64,000 nucleotides of DNA from Parietichytrium sp. I65-24A (GCA_012862575.1 BLSF01000013.1:124001-188000); one strand, 5' to 3'. Counted from the stretch's first letter, positions 40,601 through 57,114 are shown. A program made the numbers and translations. The notes: generated by a model from the letters alone, not told the origin.

Positions 40601-42313
40601 GGCAATTGCTTTCATCGCAATTTCAAACCTCCCTTGCGTTCTCCACCAAAAAATCTGGATTTGCAATGCAGCTTTGTCCCTCTTCAAAGCAAGCATTTCG
40701 CGCTGTGCCAACTTTTCCTTTATGATATGTTTTGCCATCCAACGCCGTATCTGGGCTTGGATCCGGGTGGCAGATGCTATTCGAAGTTCCTTCAACATCA
40801 TGGCTTCATGTTCTCTCATGGCTTTCAGTTTGATACTTGAGGCATACGTCCCGTTTGCGATTCGCCACGCTCTTTGAACTCTCCTTGCGGCATTGGCGAG
40901 AACTGCACGTTCAAACCAAAGCTTTCTGCAGCGCCTCCTCCCTAACATTCCTCGGAGACGGGCTTGTATAAGCTTTGCGGCAGCATTTCTAGTTCGGAGT
41001 GCGTCTCTAAGTTTGGTCGCAACTCCGCTTCTCCGTTTAAGAATCCGTAGTCGCTTCAAACGAACGATTATTTTCCGCGACCAAGCCTGAATTTTGAGTG
41101 CTGCGAGCTCCCTTCTAATGTCGCTCGCCTTCAACGTCTTTAGAACCTCGAAATGGCATTGCGCTTTATACTTTCGAAAGCACTGCTGGATGCTTCTGGC
41201 GCACCTGTTCCGTTTCTGCTGCAAAGAACGAAATTCTTGCTTGTACCGCATAAGAACGCGTCCACGCATCTCAAGGTAGACAGCAGTACAAAGATGTTTG
41301 CTTTGCTCAATACGTTTTCGGTCAGCCTCAACTCTGCGTCTTCGCGCCAACTTTCTGCCCTTGTGACCCTGCCATACTCTCTGTATCTCCCGAGCCATGG
41401 CTTCATGTTGCTCGCGCCTCTTCCGTGCCGTCACCCGCGCCCAGTGTAGAAAGTAAACTTTTGGCTTGCCCTGGATGGCGCGCCTAGCCATTTTATCAAG
41501 GAATTTGATTGACTTTGCCATCTTGAGGCGCTGCTGCAATTTTCGCTGCTCTTCTTCCTCTTGCCGTTTTGCTCGAAGCACGAAATTGTACCACTTCCTA
41601 ATGGCTTTTCTCTTGCCTTGCCGCTGGAGTCGCGTGACTACATCGACGACGGCGCGCTTCATGCGCTCCCTGCAAGCGTGAATGTCGGTCTCGAACAACA
41701 TATGCATTGGGAGCACCTTGCGCGCATCAGCCATGTCTCGATTAATCTCCTTCCCGAGCCTGAACTCTGCAAGCACGTATTTGCGAAGCATGGCATCGTA
41801 TTTGAGCTTCTCTGCGTCCTGCATTGGATCGCTTTCGCCGACTAATCGCCGCTTTGCCTCACGAGACACGTCGATTGTTTGCTCCTCTTTTTGAGGTGCT
41901 GAGTTCCTTTCCTCCGCAATATCCCTCAATATTCCGTTGAGCACATCTTGGCTGACGGTCTTAGACTCTTTGGCTTGCCCCAAGTCTGGAGCAAGAAATA
42001 CCGAAGCGCTGCCCTGTGCGTCCTTACTCGCCCCCTTGCTCGATCCCACACCAGACCGAGGTCCTCGAGCACCTGCTGCATTTGACACCCTTCGCGCCCT
42101 GCTCTTCGACTTTGCGCCGGCCTCACCCGCCAACCCACTGGTCACATCATCATTGTCGCTGGCAGTTTTCTTTTTGCGCCTTCCGAGCCCTCCATCGCTG
42201 GCACTCACGCGAGGTTTCTGTTTGCCACCTTCGTTTCCAGCGACGCGAAGAGCTTTCGACGATGCTTGGGCGAGGCCATCTCGCGGCGCAGCGCCGCCTC
42301 TTCGCGTCGACAT
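37673..42313 (-). CDS. Large IQ-motif, WW and B-box zinc-finger protein
   Basis: 1546 residues in one frame. The N-terminus (1-110) is basic and low in complexity. Residues about 300-920 hold around 18 IQ or IQ-like motifs (AREIQRVWQGHKGRK, AVTIQKVFRSYRTRC, AIDIQRVFRGHCARI, AHRIQRAYRSHAARA and others), expected to bind calmodulin-type light chains. A WW-like motif lies near 1030-1050 (EYVYYYNSLTGMSVWDEP). Three consecutive Cys/His B-box-like fingers follow (about 1100-1240; CINCNEVMCERCRARRH, CEECQDVMCNNCWETSH, CKHCVDIFCDACFDDFH). A second WW-like motif (HYYYNTFTKETSWIKP) lies near 1265. The C-terminal 250 residues are coiled-coil. This looks like a calcium-responsive scaffold, perhaps ciliary or cytoskeletal. 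Calmodulin is encoded about 14 kb away, a possible partner by family knowledge only. Confidence 0.85.
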   Translation of the reverse strand: MSTRRGGAAPRDGLAQASSKALRVAGNEGGKQKPRVSASDGGLGRRKKKTASDNDDVTSGLAGEAGAKSKSRARRVSNAAGARGPRSGVGSSKGASKDAQGSASVFLAPDLGQAKESKTVSQDVLNGILRDIAEERNSAPQKEEQTIDVSREAKRRLVGESDPMQDAEKLKYDAMLRKYVLAEFRLGKEINRDMADARKVLPMHMLFETDIHACRERMKRAVVDVVTRLQRQGKRKAIRKWYNFVLRAKRQEEEEQRKLQQRLKMAKSIKFLDKMARRAIQGKPKVYFLHWARVTARKRREQHEAMAREIQRVWQGHKGRKLARRRRVEADRKRIEQSKHLCTAVYLEMRGRVLMRYKQEFRSLQQKRNRCARSIQQCFRKYKAQCHFEVLKTLKASDIRRELAALKIQAWSRKIIVRLKRLRILKRRSGVATKLRDALRTRNAAAKLIQARLRGMLGRRRCRKLWFERAVLANAARRVQRAWRIANGTYASSIKLKAMREHEAMMLKELRIASATRIQAQIRRWMAKHIIKEKLAQREMLALKRDKAALQIQIFWWRTQGRFEIAMKAIAQRRRAEWEFAAAVTIQKVFRSYRTRCWLRRKLQRLEAVRVLQRAFRSAIARRRLFRLRLRRQLLRNRAATVIQCLTRKTFAIRRTQELRVQRAAMRLQCWARSVAAKHNFKRRLCARTIQCWFRCMTAKRLSRYLRSIVRIQSWTRSLHAQAELKELRKDYERIIARRQLERAKAIDIQRVFRGHCARITADSIRRENAMLAFQTFVARPFLARQKCYKRGRVVDFQRSKLVSQVRLALLQRTQKAHRIQRAYRSHAARAFVKKLRMKRRHEAACVVQRRVRIMIAKRVLREAKRERAAQRIQVFYRRDVLEYRLLLERFKDRRIYLDRRLASTLIVQRLWRAACGRKRFKRMIQKEKNRVIKEDYILERKTKAEKERRRLERKEQVYKNRQAAKTVIRDLAKENILQQAEDRNKAIKFEKPIWAKNLPDLGAFERILARNENLQTINKHWSALSMEEYGEEYVYYYNSLTGMSVWDEPGPIREAREAHTAMMEACDWESTRMNQEWNRSRTKSYEKLRCKSQIRWVSQLANCNHNATHYCINCNEVMCERCRARRHSKGVFRNHKLVLLSETDNRVCSDCEMQLANKCCEECQDVMCNNCWETSHSSEPYKSHSYKTIERLDVKPHLEYGDDLCPSCEMVAATRKCKHCVDIFCDACFDDFHAKGRRAEHSWTPANEFLVWKKLYDVGTERHYYYNTFTKETSWIKPAALAEKEANEKVEGAAPKAGRTKDGRLDLRTENEKKIQALEEERKELQDWKDEYDRQQAEEQQEREEQDEFYRSNQTRWMRFKSAPIQFLSHPFSIPQTRAQQIHAEQKDYLERVLRREGMRDINVEAAIGGDDLSKKAYKDKMLQKMADDRREMRKEMHMQVQAQLTSEEFKRRVKKVEAEFRGVENSKELVIECTKAGIPYGPHVTGPEKLDKQKAIEALVLHRHAASLEQKRNAEDEKAQLAEAEKFRKRVANVDAKVKKARRK

Positions 42314-43048
42314 GGTCCACCTCTATCTCATCGTCGAACCAGGCTCCACTGGACTTGTGTTCCAAGATTGAAATTGACTGTACTGCAGCTCGAGCTGCCT
42401 TCTGGCTTCTGGCTTTTGGCTTCTGGCTTCTGGCTTCTGGCTTCTGGCTTTTGGCTTCTGGCTTCTGGCTTCTGGCTTCTGGCTTCTGGCTTCTGGCTTC
42501 TGGCTTCTGGCTTCTAACTTCGCCTTCTGCCGTAGGGTTGGTCCTGCCTCAGACTCGTCCGACCGATTCTATGAGTTGACTTCTTTGCTTCTCTAAAAGT
42601 CCACTTGTGCTTTCGATTTCAGTGGCAAACCGGTCAGCAGCGGGTACCCGAGTACCCCTTGATAGGAGAGACTCAAGGCGATCTTACTGCTCAGAGTATT
42701 GTCTGGGTTGTCCGCGCATACTCTGCGTATGAACGGCACCCTTCGTGTGAGTAGTAAAGGTTGGAGCATGGCTAGCTAGCTAGCGGAGTCCGTAGCTAAA
42801 TATGACCGTTTGCTGTAGCACACCCTGTGGGCGGTACTTCGATGTAAGAAACAGTAAGTTTTACTTGCGAAATAGAAAACGGGACACTTGCTTGCCACCG
42901 TGACTTGCTCTTCATTCCTGACTCTTGGAATGGAAAAAAAGGAAAACAAAGAGGTGGTTCCTTGACGCGAATAATTTTTTTTTCTTTTGTCCTACTGTTA
43001 ATTACAAGCTAAGCGGTGCATTGACATTGAATGTGAACTGTTTGACCT
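42314..43048. other. Spacer with CTTCTGG minisatellite
   Basis: 735 bases: the upstream region of the IQ protein and 3' region of acetyl-CoA carboxylase. It holds the TTCTGGC repeat (42398-42516) and a GCTAGCTAGCTAGCGG palindromic stretch near 42770. No gene is supported. Confidence 0.5.
42398..42516 (+). repeat. TTCTGGC heptamer minisatellite
   Basis: About 17 tandem copies of the 7-mer TTCTGGC (two variants read TTTTGGC), starting about 85 bases upstream of the IQ protein's start codon. Confidence 0.9.
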
Positions 43049-46000
43049 TTACTTTGGTGAAAGGAAGATGACTCCCTTGCGCAGGTTCTCCACGATGAAT
43101 TGCTGGTCCTCGGTACGGCCAGATTCCCGCAAGTCATTAATAAGATGCATCAGGCCGCGCAAGATTGCCTTTGGATCTTCTTTACCCATAGCAACAACGG
43201 CCTTGCTGATGTTATCCCCGCGCACGTTGCGGAGGCTTGTCTTGAGCGCATGTTTGCCCTCCTCTGACTCCAGCCACTCGTAAACATCCTGATCCTCAGT
43301 CCAGTTTGGAACCCTGGAGGTGGAAGAGTTGTAAACTCCTTCCAAAAAGTCCAAAGGCTCAAACTTGCCTTCGCAGGATTCCTTGATATTTTTGCACGCT
43401 TCGATCTCGGCCAAGCGCCTTCTCAAGCGATGGTAAAAGTATTTGCGGCTCTTCTCCCATGGAACGATTTCGCGGATGACTCCCTTTGCAAGCATACGCT
43501 CTGGTCTGTCATGAAGGTCAGCAAACTGCACAGCGATCTGGTGGAACACTGGGAGAATGAGGGCCTCGCGCTTCTTGATCTGAGCTTTGACATCAGCAGC
43601 TTTCTCGCCGGAACTGACACGAAGAGTCTCGTCGAGCTCAATGAGCTTCTCGTCAAGACGGTGTGCGGTAGCCAGCAAGTCCTTGTGGCGATATTTAATG
43701 CTAACAGCGCCCGCGGGCTCGAGGACGTTGTCGCGGCCGTCTGGGTCGCAGTACATCTCCATCATCTCGGCGTTGATGGTAGGGTCCACCACGACGTGGG
43801 ACCCACCACGCAGAGAACCAAATGGCGGAATGTAGACAAACACAGGCTGCTTGTACTCGACGAGGTTTTCCACAATCATACTGCCGTATTTCAGTACTTG
43901 GTCAAACATATCGCGCTGCCCACCAGAGAATCCTCTCCAACTGCTGAAGATGATCAATGGAAGACCTTCGCGGTTGAAGTCTGCGATTGCTTGAGCAGTC
44001 TTGTACGAGGAGTCAGGGAACCATACCTGACCTGCTTGCTGCCATACGCGCTCCTGGGAGTCAGGAGCTGCCGGATCTGCTGGCGCACGAGCCTCCACAG
44101 TGCGAATCTCGGAAGTGATGACTCCGATTGGGATCTGTCCGAGGCGAGCGCGGCCGGTGATGACGGTCTTTGCCCACCCTGCAAGGCACTCCGTAAAACT
44201 GCCCTTGTCAAAGAATCCAGCCACCCATCTCTGGTCGTCCCTCATGTACCCTTGAAGGAGTGTACGAGGATCATACTCGGTTGAAAGATCGCGGGGGTGA
44301 ACCTCTACAGGGCGGTCAGCATGGTCTCCAACCGATAGTGCGGTAAGTGGCAAGCGCGCTCCAACGCATTCCGGAACGTAGGACAACCAGGTGAGAGTCT
44401 TGGAGACTCCTTCAAGGTCGTGACGAACCGAGTGGTGTGACACACCGTTGGTGTACATGATCTTTGGGCCACCGAGCTGCAAGTTGGAAGTGTATACGTC
44501 GCGTCCCATGAGGGAATTGAGCGCCTGGTAGCCAGTCAGCAAGATTGGAGCGTCCTTACCCTTCTGAATGACACGTTGTCCTAGACGTGTGAGGTATGCA
44601 CCGATTCCGACATTGCGGCCGGACACATAGGTCAGCGTGAAGCATTCCTTGTACGCACGAGCGGTCTCACCAGCGATGGTACCACTGCCACGAAGGTTCT
44701 CCACTCCAAGGTCTGGTGCCTCTCCGATGATTGCACGGATCTTCCAGTGTTCTTGTCCTGGAACCTTTTCAGCTTGAAGCGACTTCCTGCCCTCAGGCCC
44801 AAGTTGGCTGTAGGTGTCGTCATCGACGAACAGGTACTCGTAGCCCTTGGAAGGATCCGCTTCGCTGATCCACTTGACCTTGAAGACGCTCTTCACCTCT
44901 TCAGCAAAACTCACGCGGGCACCACTATTGGCGGCGATGTAAATGCGAGGGACACCGATGCTACGAGCATAGGCAGAGGCACGCTCAAACAGAAGATCTT
45001 CGCGTGTGCCAAAGGAACCAGCCTTCACTGTGATATCATTGGCGATAAGCACGACCGGACGCCCGGCAGGATACTGAGGGGTACGCATGGTAGCCATCCA
45101 GGCTACCATGGACAATGCATTAGCGCCGGTGGGGCGAGAAGTCGTGCAGAGTCCGTGAGCGAATGGTTTGGCAGAAGGATCCATCTCGTCGTCCAATATG
45201 AGTTCCTGGAGCTCCAACATATTGCGCTTCATTGGCACCGCGAATGGAGGAGACTGTGGAGCGATACGCTCCAAGAAGGCCCTCCACTCAAACTCGAGCG
45301 ACTTGCGGAACAACTCTGGAAAATCGTAAGCAAACGTTGTACCTGCGGCTGCGGCGCGAACTCTGCGTTCGTCCAGAATGTCAGCAACGGGGTATGGAGT
45401 TGACAAAGGCTTGCCATGGAGCGCTCCGGTCCCGCTTGACTCTCCAGAGCCGGAAACCAAATCTGCTGCGCCGAGTCCCATCGCTGCGAGTGCGCTGCCG
45501 AGGCCACCATCGCCTTCAGAGATAGAATAGTAGATGGAGTCGCGCAAGTCAACAGGGTCTGTGGCCTCGACGTATGCATCGATATTGAGAGCGAAACCGG
45601 TTGGGTTCGAGGCAATCACGCGAATTGGGATACTCTCGGCGCCCTCCGCAAGCACAGCATTCACTCTGATTTCAAACTCGGTAACGTTCTGTGCTGCAAG
45701 ACGCTTTGCATAGCGTCTGTGCAAGGTGCGAATAATGCCTTCAACATACTCGGCAGAGATCTTGGCAGAGTCGCTAAGCACGTTCATGAAGATATGGTTC
45801 TTCCCGATCCTTGCCTGGTGGCCAGCTGCCGTGCTTTCTTCCTGAATCGACTCGAGGGCGCGAAGGGCTTGCACAAAGACACGCTCCGGGCCAGGGTATT
45901 CGTCAAATGCACCGACGTCAAGCTTGACTCGCTCAGTCTGGCGAACAAGAGCACGCACAAAGTGCCTGGTCATGTGTTTGCCGCCGTGCTTTGGGACGGC

Positions 46001-49000
46001 TTCATAGACGTGGACCGTCTGAGATCTGCTCATGCGCTTGCCGATCGGCACCAGCCTGATATTAAAGTTGGCTAGTCTCTGCAAGTCCAGCTGGAATGCC
46101 AGAGGAGTCTCGATGTTTCTGACAAGGCGATCTTCCTCAAACCCGCTGCTGCTTCTGAAAGTGAAGAAGTGCGCACCATGGCCGGCGACGATGGAGTGCT
46201 TCGAGCCGCTCGTTTTGTTTTCAGTCTCCTCTCCGCTCGTCTGAACGACGGCAAACGTGACGCGGCGAACCCCGTTGGCCTGGAACTCAGGCTTGTATTT
46301 GGATGCAAGCGCAGAGAGCTCGTCAGCCATGACGGTCTCGTCGGAGTTTGGCGATCCGAGGATTACATGGACAACCGCCAGAGGAACTGGCGACGCAGGA
46401 GACCCGTCCTTGGTCTTCTTGTTGTTCCGCTCGCCAAGCTGTGCAATTTTAGAGGAGAACGAGGCCTCGAGTTCCGCCTTCTCTGCAAAGAAGAGAAGTA
46501 CACCTGCGCGGTGCACGTAGGGAGGAATTTCGTTCGATTTGCCCTCGATGCTCTCCGAGCGTGCCTTTGAGTCAGAAATTTGACGGGCCATCGGTTTGCG
46601 TTTAAATTGCTGCATTCCGCGAGGTGAGTACTCGGAACCATCATAGGAGGAGTTGGACTGAAGAGGGTCCATGTTGTCGAGGTCCATGCCAACGCTGCTC
46701 TCATCAGCCTCGCTTTGGTTGTTGCCGGATTCTTCCATTGGTTGGTCTCCAAGAGCAAGGACGGAAGTGAGATCGTCAAAGGACGAGACGGTTGCCATGG
46801 ATGGAGATCCAGCGCCCATCTGCACAGAGTCTGTGGCGTCAGAATAGAAGGTGAACTCCGAGGTGAGAACCTTGCGATTGTTTTCACGCTCTTCCTCGTG
46901 GCTCTGGACGCCCACAATCGAGTAGGACGCATAGACGCGCTCGATGTACATTCGCATAGCTTCGGAGCGGATCTGCGTGTCGTAGATTGCTGGCTGAGAA
47001 ATAATGTCCATCAGATACGTGAGAATGGGAGAGGTGGATGTGACCAGCGACTGGCGAGCAGAGGAGTCTCCACCAAGATGAGCACGAAGCTTTGACACGA
47101 TAGAACTGAGCTCTTCTTCGTAAGAGTGCTCAATCTCGATCAAACTCTGGCGGGCTTCAAGGGCAACATCGGTGTTTCGCACCCCATGAAGACCAGCCAC
47201 GAGTTGGAATAGCTCGGAGCACCTCGTGCGAAGTTTCTTTTCGTTCGTGTGCTGGCGCACAACACGCTCCAAGGTGTAGAGGATCTTTTGCACCAGAGAG
47301 TCGCGGGGTTTGCGAGAGGAGTGTGCCAGAGACATGTCTCGCACCTTTGCAAGCTCTCCTTGATGTGCAGCGCGAAGCTCTTGAAGCACATCATCCTTCT
47401 CGGCGGCATCCGACATCTCAAGATCAGCAAAGCGGCTTTCAATAGCAGTGTAGTCCTCGATGAGAGAGCCAAGAATATTGACTTTCAAGAAGGCGAGGCC
47501 ATCCACGTAGCGCTGCGCAAGATTTTCCAGCGCAAGGACTGCTGGGTTAGACTTGCTGTGTTCGCTTGCAGCAGTCGCAACGCTGATGGCGAACGCTGCC
47601 GCATCGCTTCCGGAAGGCATAGGGCTCTTGGACATGTATGCCTTGCGGAGCGCCTTGCAGGCTTCATCAACGTGATCCACGAGCTGCCCTGGTAGGTTGT
47701 TCTTATTGCGAGAAATGTAGCCCTCGACCTCGAGCACCGGAAGGAGAGGGTTGGAGGTAGCGACCTCGACGTCCTGCAGAGCCTGGGAGATGACCTCCTC
47801 GGTAATTTTGTACCCGCTTATCACGTTTCCGAGCTTTGCGCGCGCGCGCTCCAGCGTCTGATGAGGCATGTTCTCCAGAGTTTGTGGCCATGGCTCTCCG
47901 AGATGAGGGAGTGACTCCTCGAAGAGATCAGCCTTGCGGACCTTAGAAGGATCGGCAAGCTCCATGGTGGCAATGACGTCGCCGGGTTCCATGACAGAGC
48001 CTTCCGGCTTGACAAGGGAGATAATTCCGTCTTCCTGAGCGGAGAGCTGCATGTTCATCTTCATGACTTCGACTTCCGCGAACGGATCACCCTTCTTGAT
48101 GCTGGAGCCATCTTCGACCAAATACCGCAGGAGCTTGCCACCCATAAGTGCGCGCATCTGAGTAGGATCATACTCGTCAGGAAAGAGGCACGTCTGGCCG
48201 TCAATAATATACCGTTGCGCCCCGACATCTTCCTTGTTGTATGCTACGTGGGATTTGCCCCCCATCAACACGAGGAATCCGCCGTCGGCCAAGGAACGGA
48301 GTTCGATATCCACAGACGAGTCGTTACACGAGACGCGGTAGGTGATCGCACCGGTTTTGGCCACAGAGATCTTGTACTTGACATTCTCGTAGATGAGATC
48401 AAAGCTGTACGATTGATCGAGCAAAGCTGAAGGAGGAAGCTGGCCGCGCTCGAGCATTGCAAGGTAATCATCAAACATGGAAGCAATGTGCTTGTGGGCA
48501 GTGCACGCCGCGCCGACAAGAACGATGGTGAGCGGATCCGCCTTGGAGATTGCCACGTTGCGCTTGATGCGAGCATCCAACCAGGTGGTGTCAAAGTTGT
48601 TTGCCTTGTAATCCTCCGACTCGATGAGATCCTTCAGGTACTCAATAGTCGTACGAATCTCACCACGGATGGAAAGATCGTTGAGTGCCATAGCCAGGTT
48701 CCGGCGAGCCTCTTCGCGGTTCTCGCCCCATGCAAAAATGTGGCCGATCTGCGAGTCGGCAAACTCGTGCACACGACCGGAGCTATCTACACTGAAGTAA
48801 CCCCATACGTTGCGAGAGCTGCGAAAGTTGACCTCTGTAATCTGTCCGGAGGTGGGCTGAAATCCGTTGAAAGGGTTCTCAGCAGTAATGCGAGCCGCAA
48901 TAGTGTGCCCGTGGGTGAGTGCCTGGCAGGTCGGTTTCTCAGCATATTGTCCATCAAAATCGATCTTCTCCGCAGAGTAGAGATCATCGCAGCCGTAAAA

Positions 49001-50146
49001 TCTGCGCACATCTGGAATTCGGTGCAGGGGAATACCCATTGCCACCTGAAGCTGGCAGCACGGGAGATTCATGCCAGTAATCATCTCGGTCACAGGGTGT
49101 TCCACCTGGAGACGCGGGTTGAGCTCCAAAAAGTAAAAATTGTCGTTTTGATCGTACAGATACTCGACGGTACCGGCGTTGACGTATCCGACTTCTTTGG
49201 CGAGGCGGACGGCGGCTTTCTCCATTTCAATCCATGCAGCTGGTTTAGCGGCAATTGGAGGGCCCTCCTCAAGGATCTTTTGGTGCCTGCGCTGAACAGA
49301 GCAGTCACGTCCGTTGAGAGCAATCGCTTGGCCATACATGTCACAAAGCAGCTGCACTTCCAGATGGCGAGACGCGCTGGAGAGCCTCATGATGAAAATT
49401 GGGCTCCCAGGAATCTCACTCTGGACTTGACGAAAAGCAGCCTCGACTTTGGCAAAGTCGTCGACAAGACGAATACCTTTGCCACCACCGCCTTCACTTG
49501 CCTTGATCATGACTGGCAGCCCGAGTTTGTCAATGATATTTCGGGCCTGTTCAACAGTCTTGACGTTCGCCTGATCGTAGATTTTGGCAGGAATGTCTTG
49601 CATTTCCTTGTAGTTTACCGAGAGGCCCTCACCATTCCATGCGATTGTAGGCACGTTGGCGCTCTGTGCAATAATGGTAGAACCGATTTTATCTCCGAGG
49701 GCGTACATTGGTCCGCCTGGTGGGCCGATGAACACGATGCCAAGCTCGTGCAGAGTGTTGGGCAGGCGCGGGTTTTCGCTTGCGTGACCCCACCCGGCCC
49801 ACACTGCGTCCACCTTGTACTGCTGTGCGATCTCCACAATGAGGTTCACGTTGGCATAGTTGTTGATGTTGGATCCTCCAGGAACGTGGCACACCTGGTC
49901 GGAGTACCGGATGTACTCTGCATTGGCCATGAGATCCTCAGGGGTGGCCATGGCCACGAACTCAATCTCCTTGTCTTTATTGAAAGTGGAGTAACTCCAG
50001 CTCCTCACAGAGCGAATGAACTTGACGGCGGCGATTCCATTGTTTGAGATCAGAATCCGCCTGATCTGTCGCGTGCCCTCCACCTCCTTGAGGTAAGTTT
50101 CCAGGTCCGGGAACGTCCTGAGGCGCTTATCCGACTCGGGCTTCAT
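43049..50146 (-). CDS. ACC1: Acetyl-CoA carboxylase, single-chain eukaryotic type
   Basis: 2365 residues, the usual length of homomeric eukaryotic ACC. It carboxylates acetyl-CoA to malonyl-CoA, the committed step of fatty-acid and polyunsaturated lipid synthesis. Residues about 25-525 are the biotin carboxylase: GGSNINNYANV, KASEGGGGKGIR, RDCSVQRRHQKILEE and ELNPRLQVEHPVTE. The biotin carrier has EVMKMNMQL with biotinyl Lys696. A long central region (about 780-1600) includes a Ser/Asp-rich insertion. The carboxyltransferase occupies about 1610-2330: GARVSFAEEVKSVF, RGSGTIAGETARAYKE, TSNLQLGGPKIMYTNGVSH, FSSWRGFSGGQRDMFDQVLK and PFGSLRGGSHVVVDPTIN. No plastid or mitochondrial presequence is apparent, so it is cytosolic. 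One exon covers the whole gene. Codon use is strongly biased, consistent with high expression. Confidence 0.97.
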   Translation of the reverse strand: MKPESDKRLRTFPDLETYLKEVEGTRQIRRILISNNGIAAVKFIRSVRSWSYSTFNKDKEIEFVAMATPEDLMANAEYIRYSDQVCHVPGGSNINNYANVNLIVEIAQQYKVDAVWAGWGHASENPRLPNTLHELGIVFIGPPGGPMYALGDKIGSTIIAQSANVPTIAWNGEGLSVNYKEMQDIPAKIYDQANVKTVEQARNIIDKLGLPVMIKASEGGGGKGIRLVDDFAKVEAAFRQVQSEIPGSPIFIMRLSSASRHLEVQLLCDMYGQAIALNGRDCSVQRRHQKILEEGPPIAAKPAAWIEMEKAAVRLAKEVGYVNAGTVEYLYDQNDNFYFLELNPRLQVEHPVTEMITGMNLPCCQLQVAMGIPLHRIPDVRRFYGCDDLYSAEKIDFDGQYAEKPTCQALTHGHTIAARITAENPFNGFQPTSGQITEVNFRSSRNVWGYFSVDSSGRVHEFADSQIGHIFAWGENREEARRNLAMALNDLSIRGEIRTTIEYLKDLIESEDYKANNFDTTWLDARIKRNVAISKADPLTIVLVGAACTAHKHIASMFDDYLAMLERGQLPPSALLDQSYSFDLIYENVKYKISVAKTGAITYRVSCNDSSVDIELRSLADGGFLVLMGGKSHVAYNKEDVGAQRYIIDGQTCLFPDEYDPTQMRALMGGKLLRYLVEDGSSIKKGDPFAEVEVMKMNMQLSAQEDGIISLVKPEGSVMEPGDVIATMELADPSKVRKADLFEESLPHLGEPWPQTLENMPHQTLERARAKLGNVISGYKITEEVISQALQDVEVATSNPLLPVLEVEGYISRNKNNLPGQLVDHVDEACKALRKAYMSKSPMPSGSDAAAFAISVATAASEHSKSNPAVLALENLAQRYVDGLAFLKVNILGSLIEDYTAIESRFADLEMSDAAEKDDVLQELRAAHQGELAKVRDMSLAHSSRKPRDSLVQKILYTLERVVRQHTNEKKLRTRCSELFQLVAGLHGVRNTDVALEARQSLIEIEHSYEEELSSIVSKLRAHLGGDSSARQSLVTSTSPILTYLMDIISQPAIYDTQIRSEAMRMYIERVYASYSIVGVQSHEEERENNRKVLTSEFTFYSDATDSVQMGAGSPSMATVSSFDDLTSVLALGDQPMEESGNNQSEADESSVGMDLDNMDPLQSNSSYDGSEYSPRGMQQFKRKPMARQISDSKARSESIEGKSNEIPPYVHRAGVLLFFAEKAELEASFSSKIAQLGERNNKKTKDGSPASPVPLAVVHVILGSPNSDETVMADELSALASKYKPEFQANGVRRVTFAVVQTSGEETENKTSGSKHSIVAGHGAHFFTFRSSSGFEEDRLVRNIETPLAFQLDLQRLANFNIRLVPIGKRMSRSQTVHVYEAVPKHGGKHMTRHFVRALVRQTERVKLDVGAFDEYPGPERVFVQALRALESIQEESTAAGHQARIGKNHIFMNVLSDSAKISAEYVEGIIRTLHRRYAKRLAAQNVTEFEIRVNAVLAEGAESIPIRVIASNPTGFALNIDAYVEATDPVDLRDSIYYSISEGDGGLGSALAAMGLGAADLVSGSGESSGTGALHGKPLSTPYPVADILDERRVRAAAAGTTFAYDFPELFRKSLEFEWRAFLERIAPQSPPFAVPMKRNMLELQELILDDEMDPSAKPFAHGLCTTSRPTGANALSMVAWMATMRTPQYPAGRPVVLIANDITVKAGSFGTREDLLFERASAYARSIGVPRIYIAANSGARVSFAEEVKSVFKVKWISEADPSKGYEYLFVDDDTYSQLGPEGRKSLQAEKVPGQEHWKIRAIIGEAPDLGVENLRGSGTIAGETARAYKECFTLTYVSGRNVGIGAYLTRLGQRVIQKGKDAPILLTGYQALNSLMGRDVYTSNLQLGGPKIMYTNGVSHHSVRHDLEGVSKTLTWLSYVPECVGARLPLTALSVGDHADRPVEVHPRDLSTEYDPRTLLQGYMRDDQRWVAGFFDKGSFTECLAGWAKTVITGRARLGQIPIGVITSEIRTVEARAPADPAAPDSQERVWQQAGQVWFPDSSYKTAQAIADFNREGLPLIIFSSWRGFSGGQRDMFDQVLKYGSMIVENLVEYKQPVFVYIPPFGSLRGGSHVVVDPTINAEMMEMYCDPDGRDNVLEPAGAVSIKYRHKDLLATAHRLDEKLIELDETLRVSSGEKAADVKAQIKKREALILPVFHQIAVQFADLHDRPERMLAKGVIREIVPWEKSRKYFYHRLRRRLAEIEACKNIKESCEGKFEPLDFLEGVYNSSTSRVPNWTEDQDVYEWLESEEGKHALKTSLRNVRGDNISKAVVAMGKEDPKAILRGLMHLINDLRESGRTEDQQFIVENLRKGVIFLSPK

Positions 50147-56389
<6,243 letters not shown>

Positions 56390-57114
56390 ATTCTCTTGCC
56401 CGTCTTGTCTTGTCGCTGAATGGTTTCATTCGGGCGTGAAGAGCTGTGTCGGTGTTGAGGTCTTCGGCCTGTTCCGTTCTTCTTGACGGCCGGGCTGCTA
56501 TTTCCTCGGGATGTTTGTGTTTACCGTGGCTTCCTCTGCCAGCTACCGCGCGCGAGTGTTATCTGAGAAAGTGTTCAAAAGCCAAAAAAAAGTACTTGAG
56601 AAAAAATGCCAGAACCGACGTTCATCGTTGTATCCTGCAAATAAAAGTTCTGAAAAAAGTTTGTAAAATCTCTTCCTCCCTATTTTCTTAGATTACCGGT
56701 ACCCTTGTGGTTTGTTTCTTTCTATTCGTCCGCTCGTTGCCTTACTGGTGACATCGTCCTCCATCCTGCCGTTGCACAGTCAGCATCAAACCTGATGCTA
56801 GCAAGACGACGAATAAGATGTCGGTTTGTCCACACCATCGAGTCATGCGAGCCGCTACCTGCTTAATAAAGATGAGAGTGTAAGTGAAGGAGAGAACGAA
56901 AGGAAAAACATCAATTCGAAGTTATAAAATTTTGCTCAAGGCCATCACATCACAAACCCATACTTAAATGCGCAGGCTGAGACCTAGATCCGTGCAAAAG
57001 CTTTGACAGAGAGGGCGCTTTGCCTGTATGTGGTTTGCTTCTCTCAAGCAAAGCCTACCGACAGTGCGCTCCAATTCGTCTCGACGTACCGGTATTCTGC
57101 CGCAACTGCTTTGC
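56390..57114. other. Convergent spacer after calmodulin
   Basis: Carries the 3' leader of calmodulin with AATAAA at 56640-56645 and the 3' end of the PP2C gene. No gene is seen. Confidence 0.5.
56640..56645 (+). terminator. Polyadenylation signal AATAAA
   Basis: A canonical hexamer in the sequence TGCAAATAAAAGTTC, about 250 bases after the calmodulin stop codon. Confidence 0.5.

Noticed and set aside
48488-50047. 519-codon plus-strand frame opposite the acetyl-CoA carboxylase
   Set aside because: It is a shadow of strongly biased codons; the minus-strand product is unambiguous.
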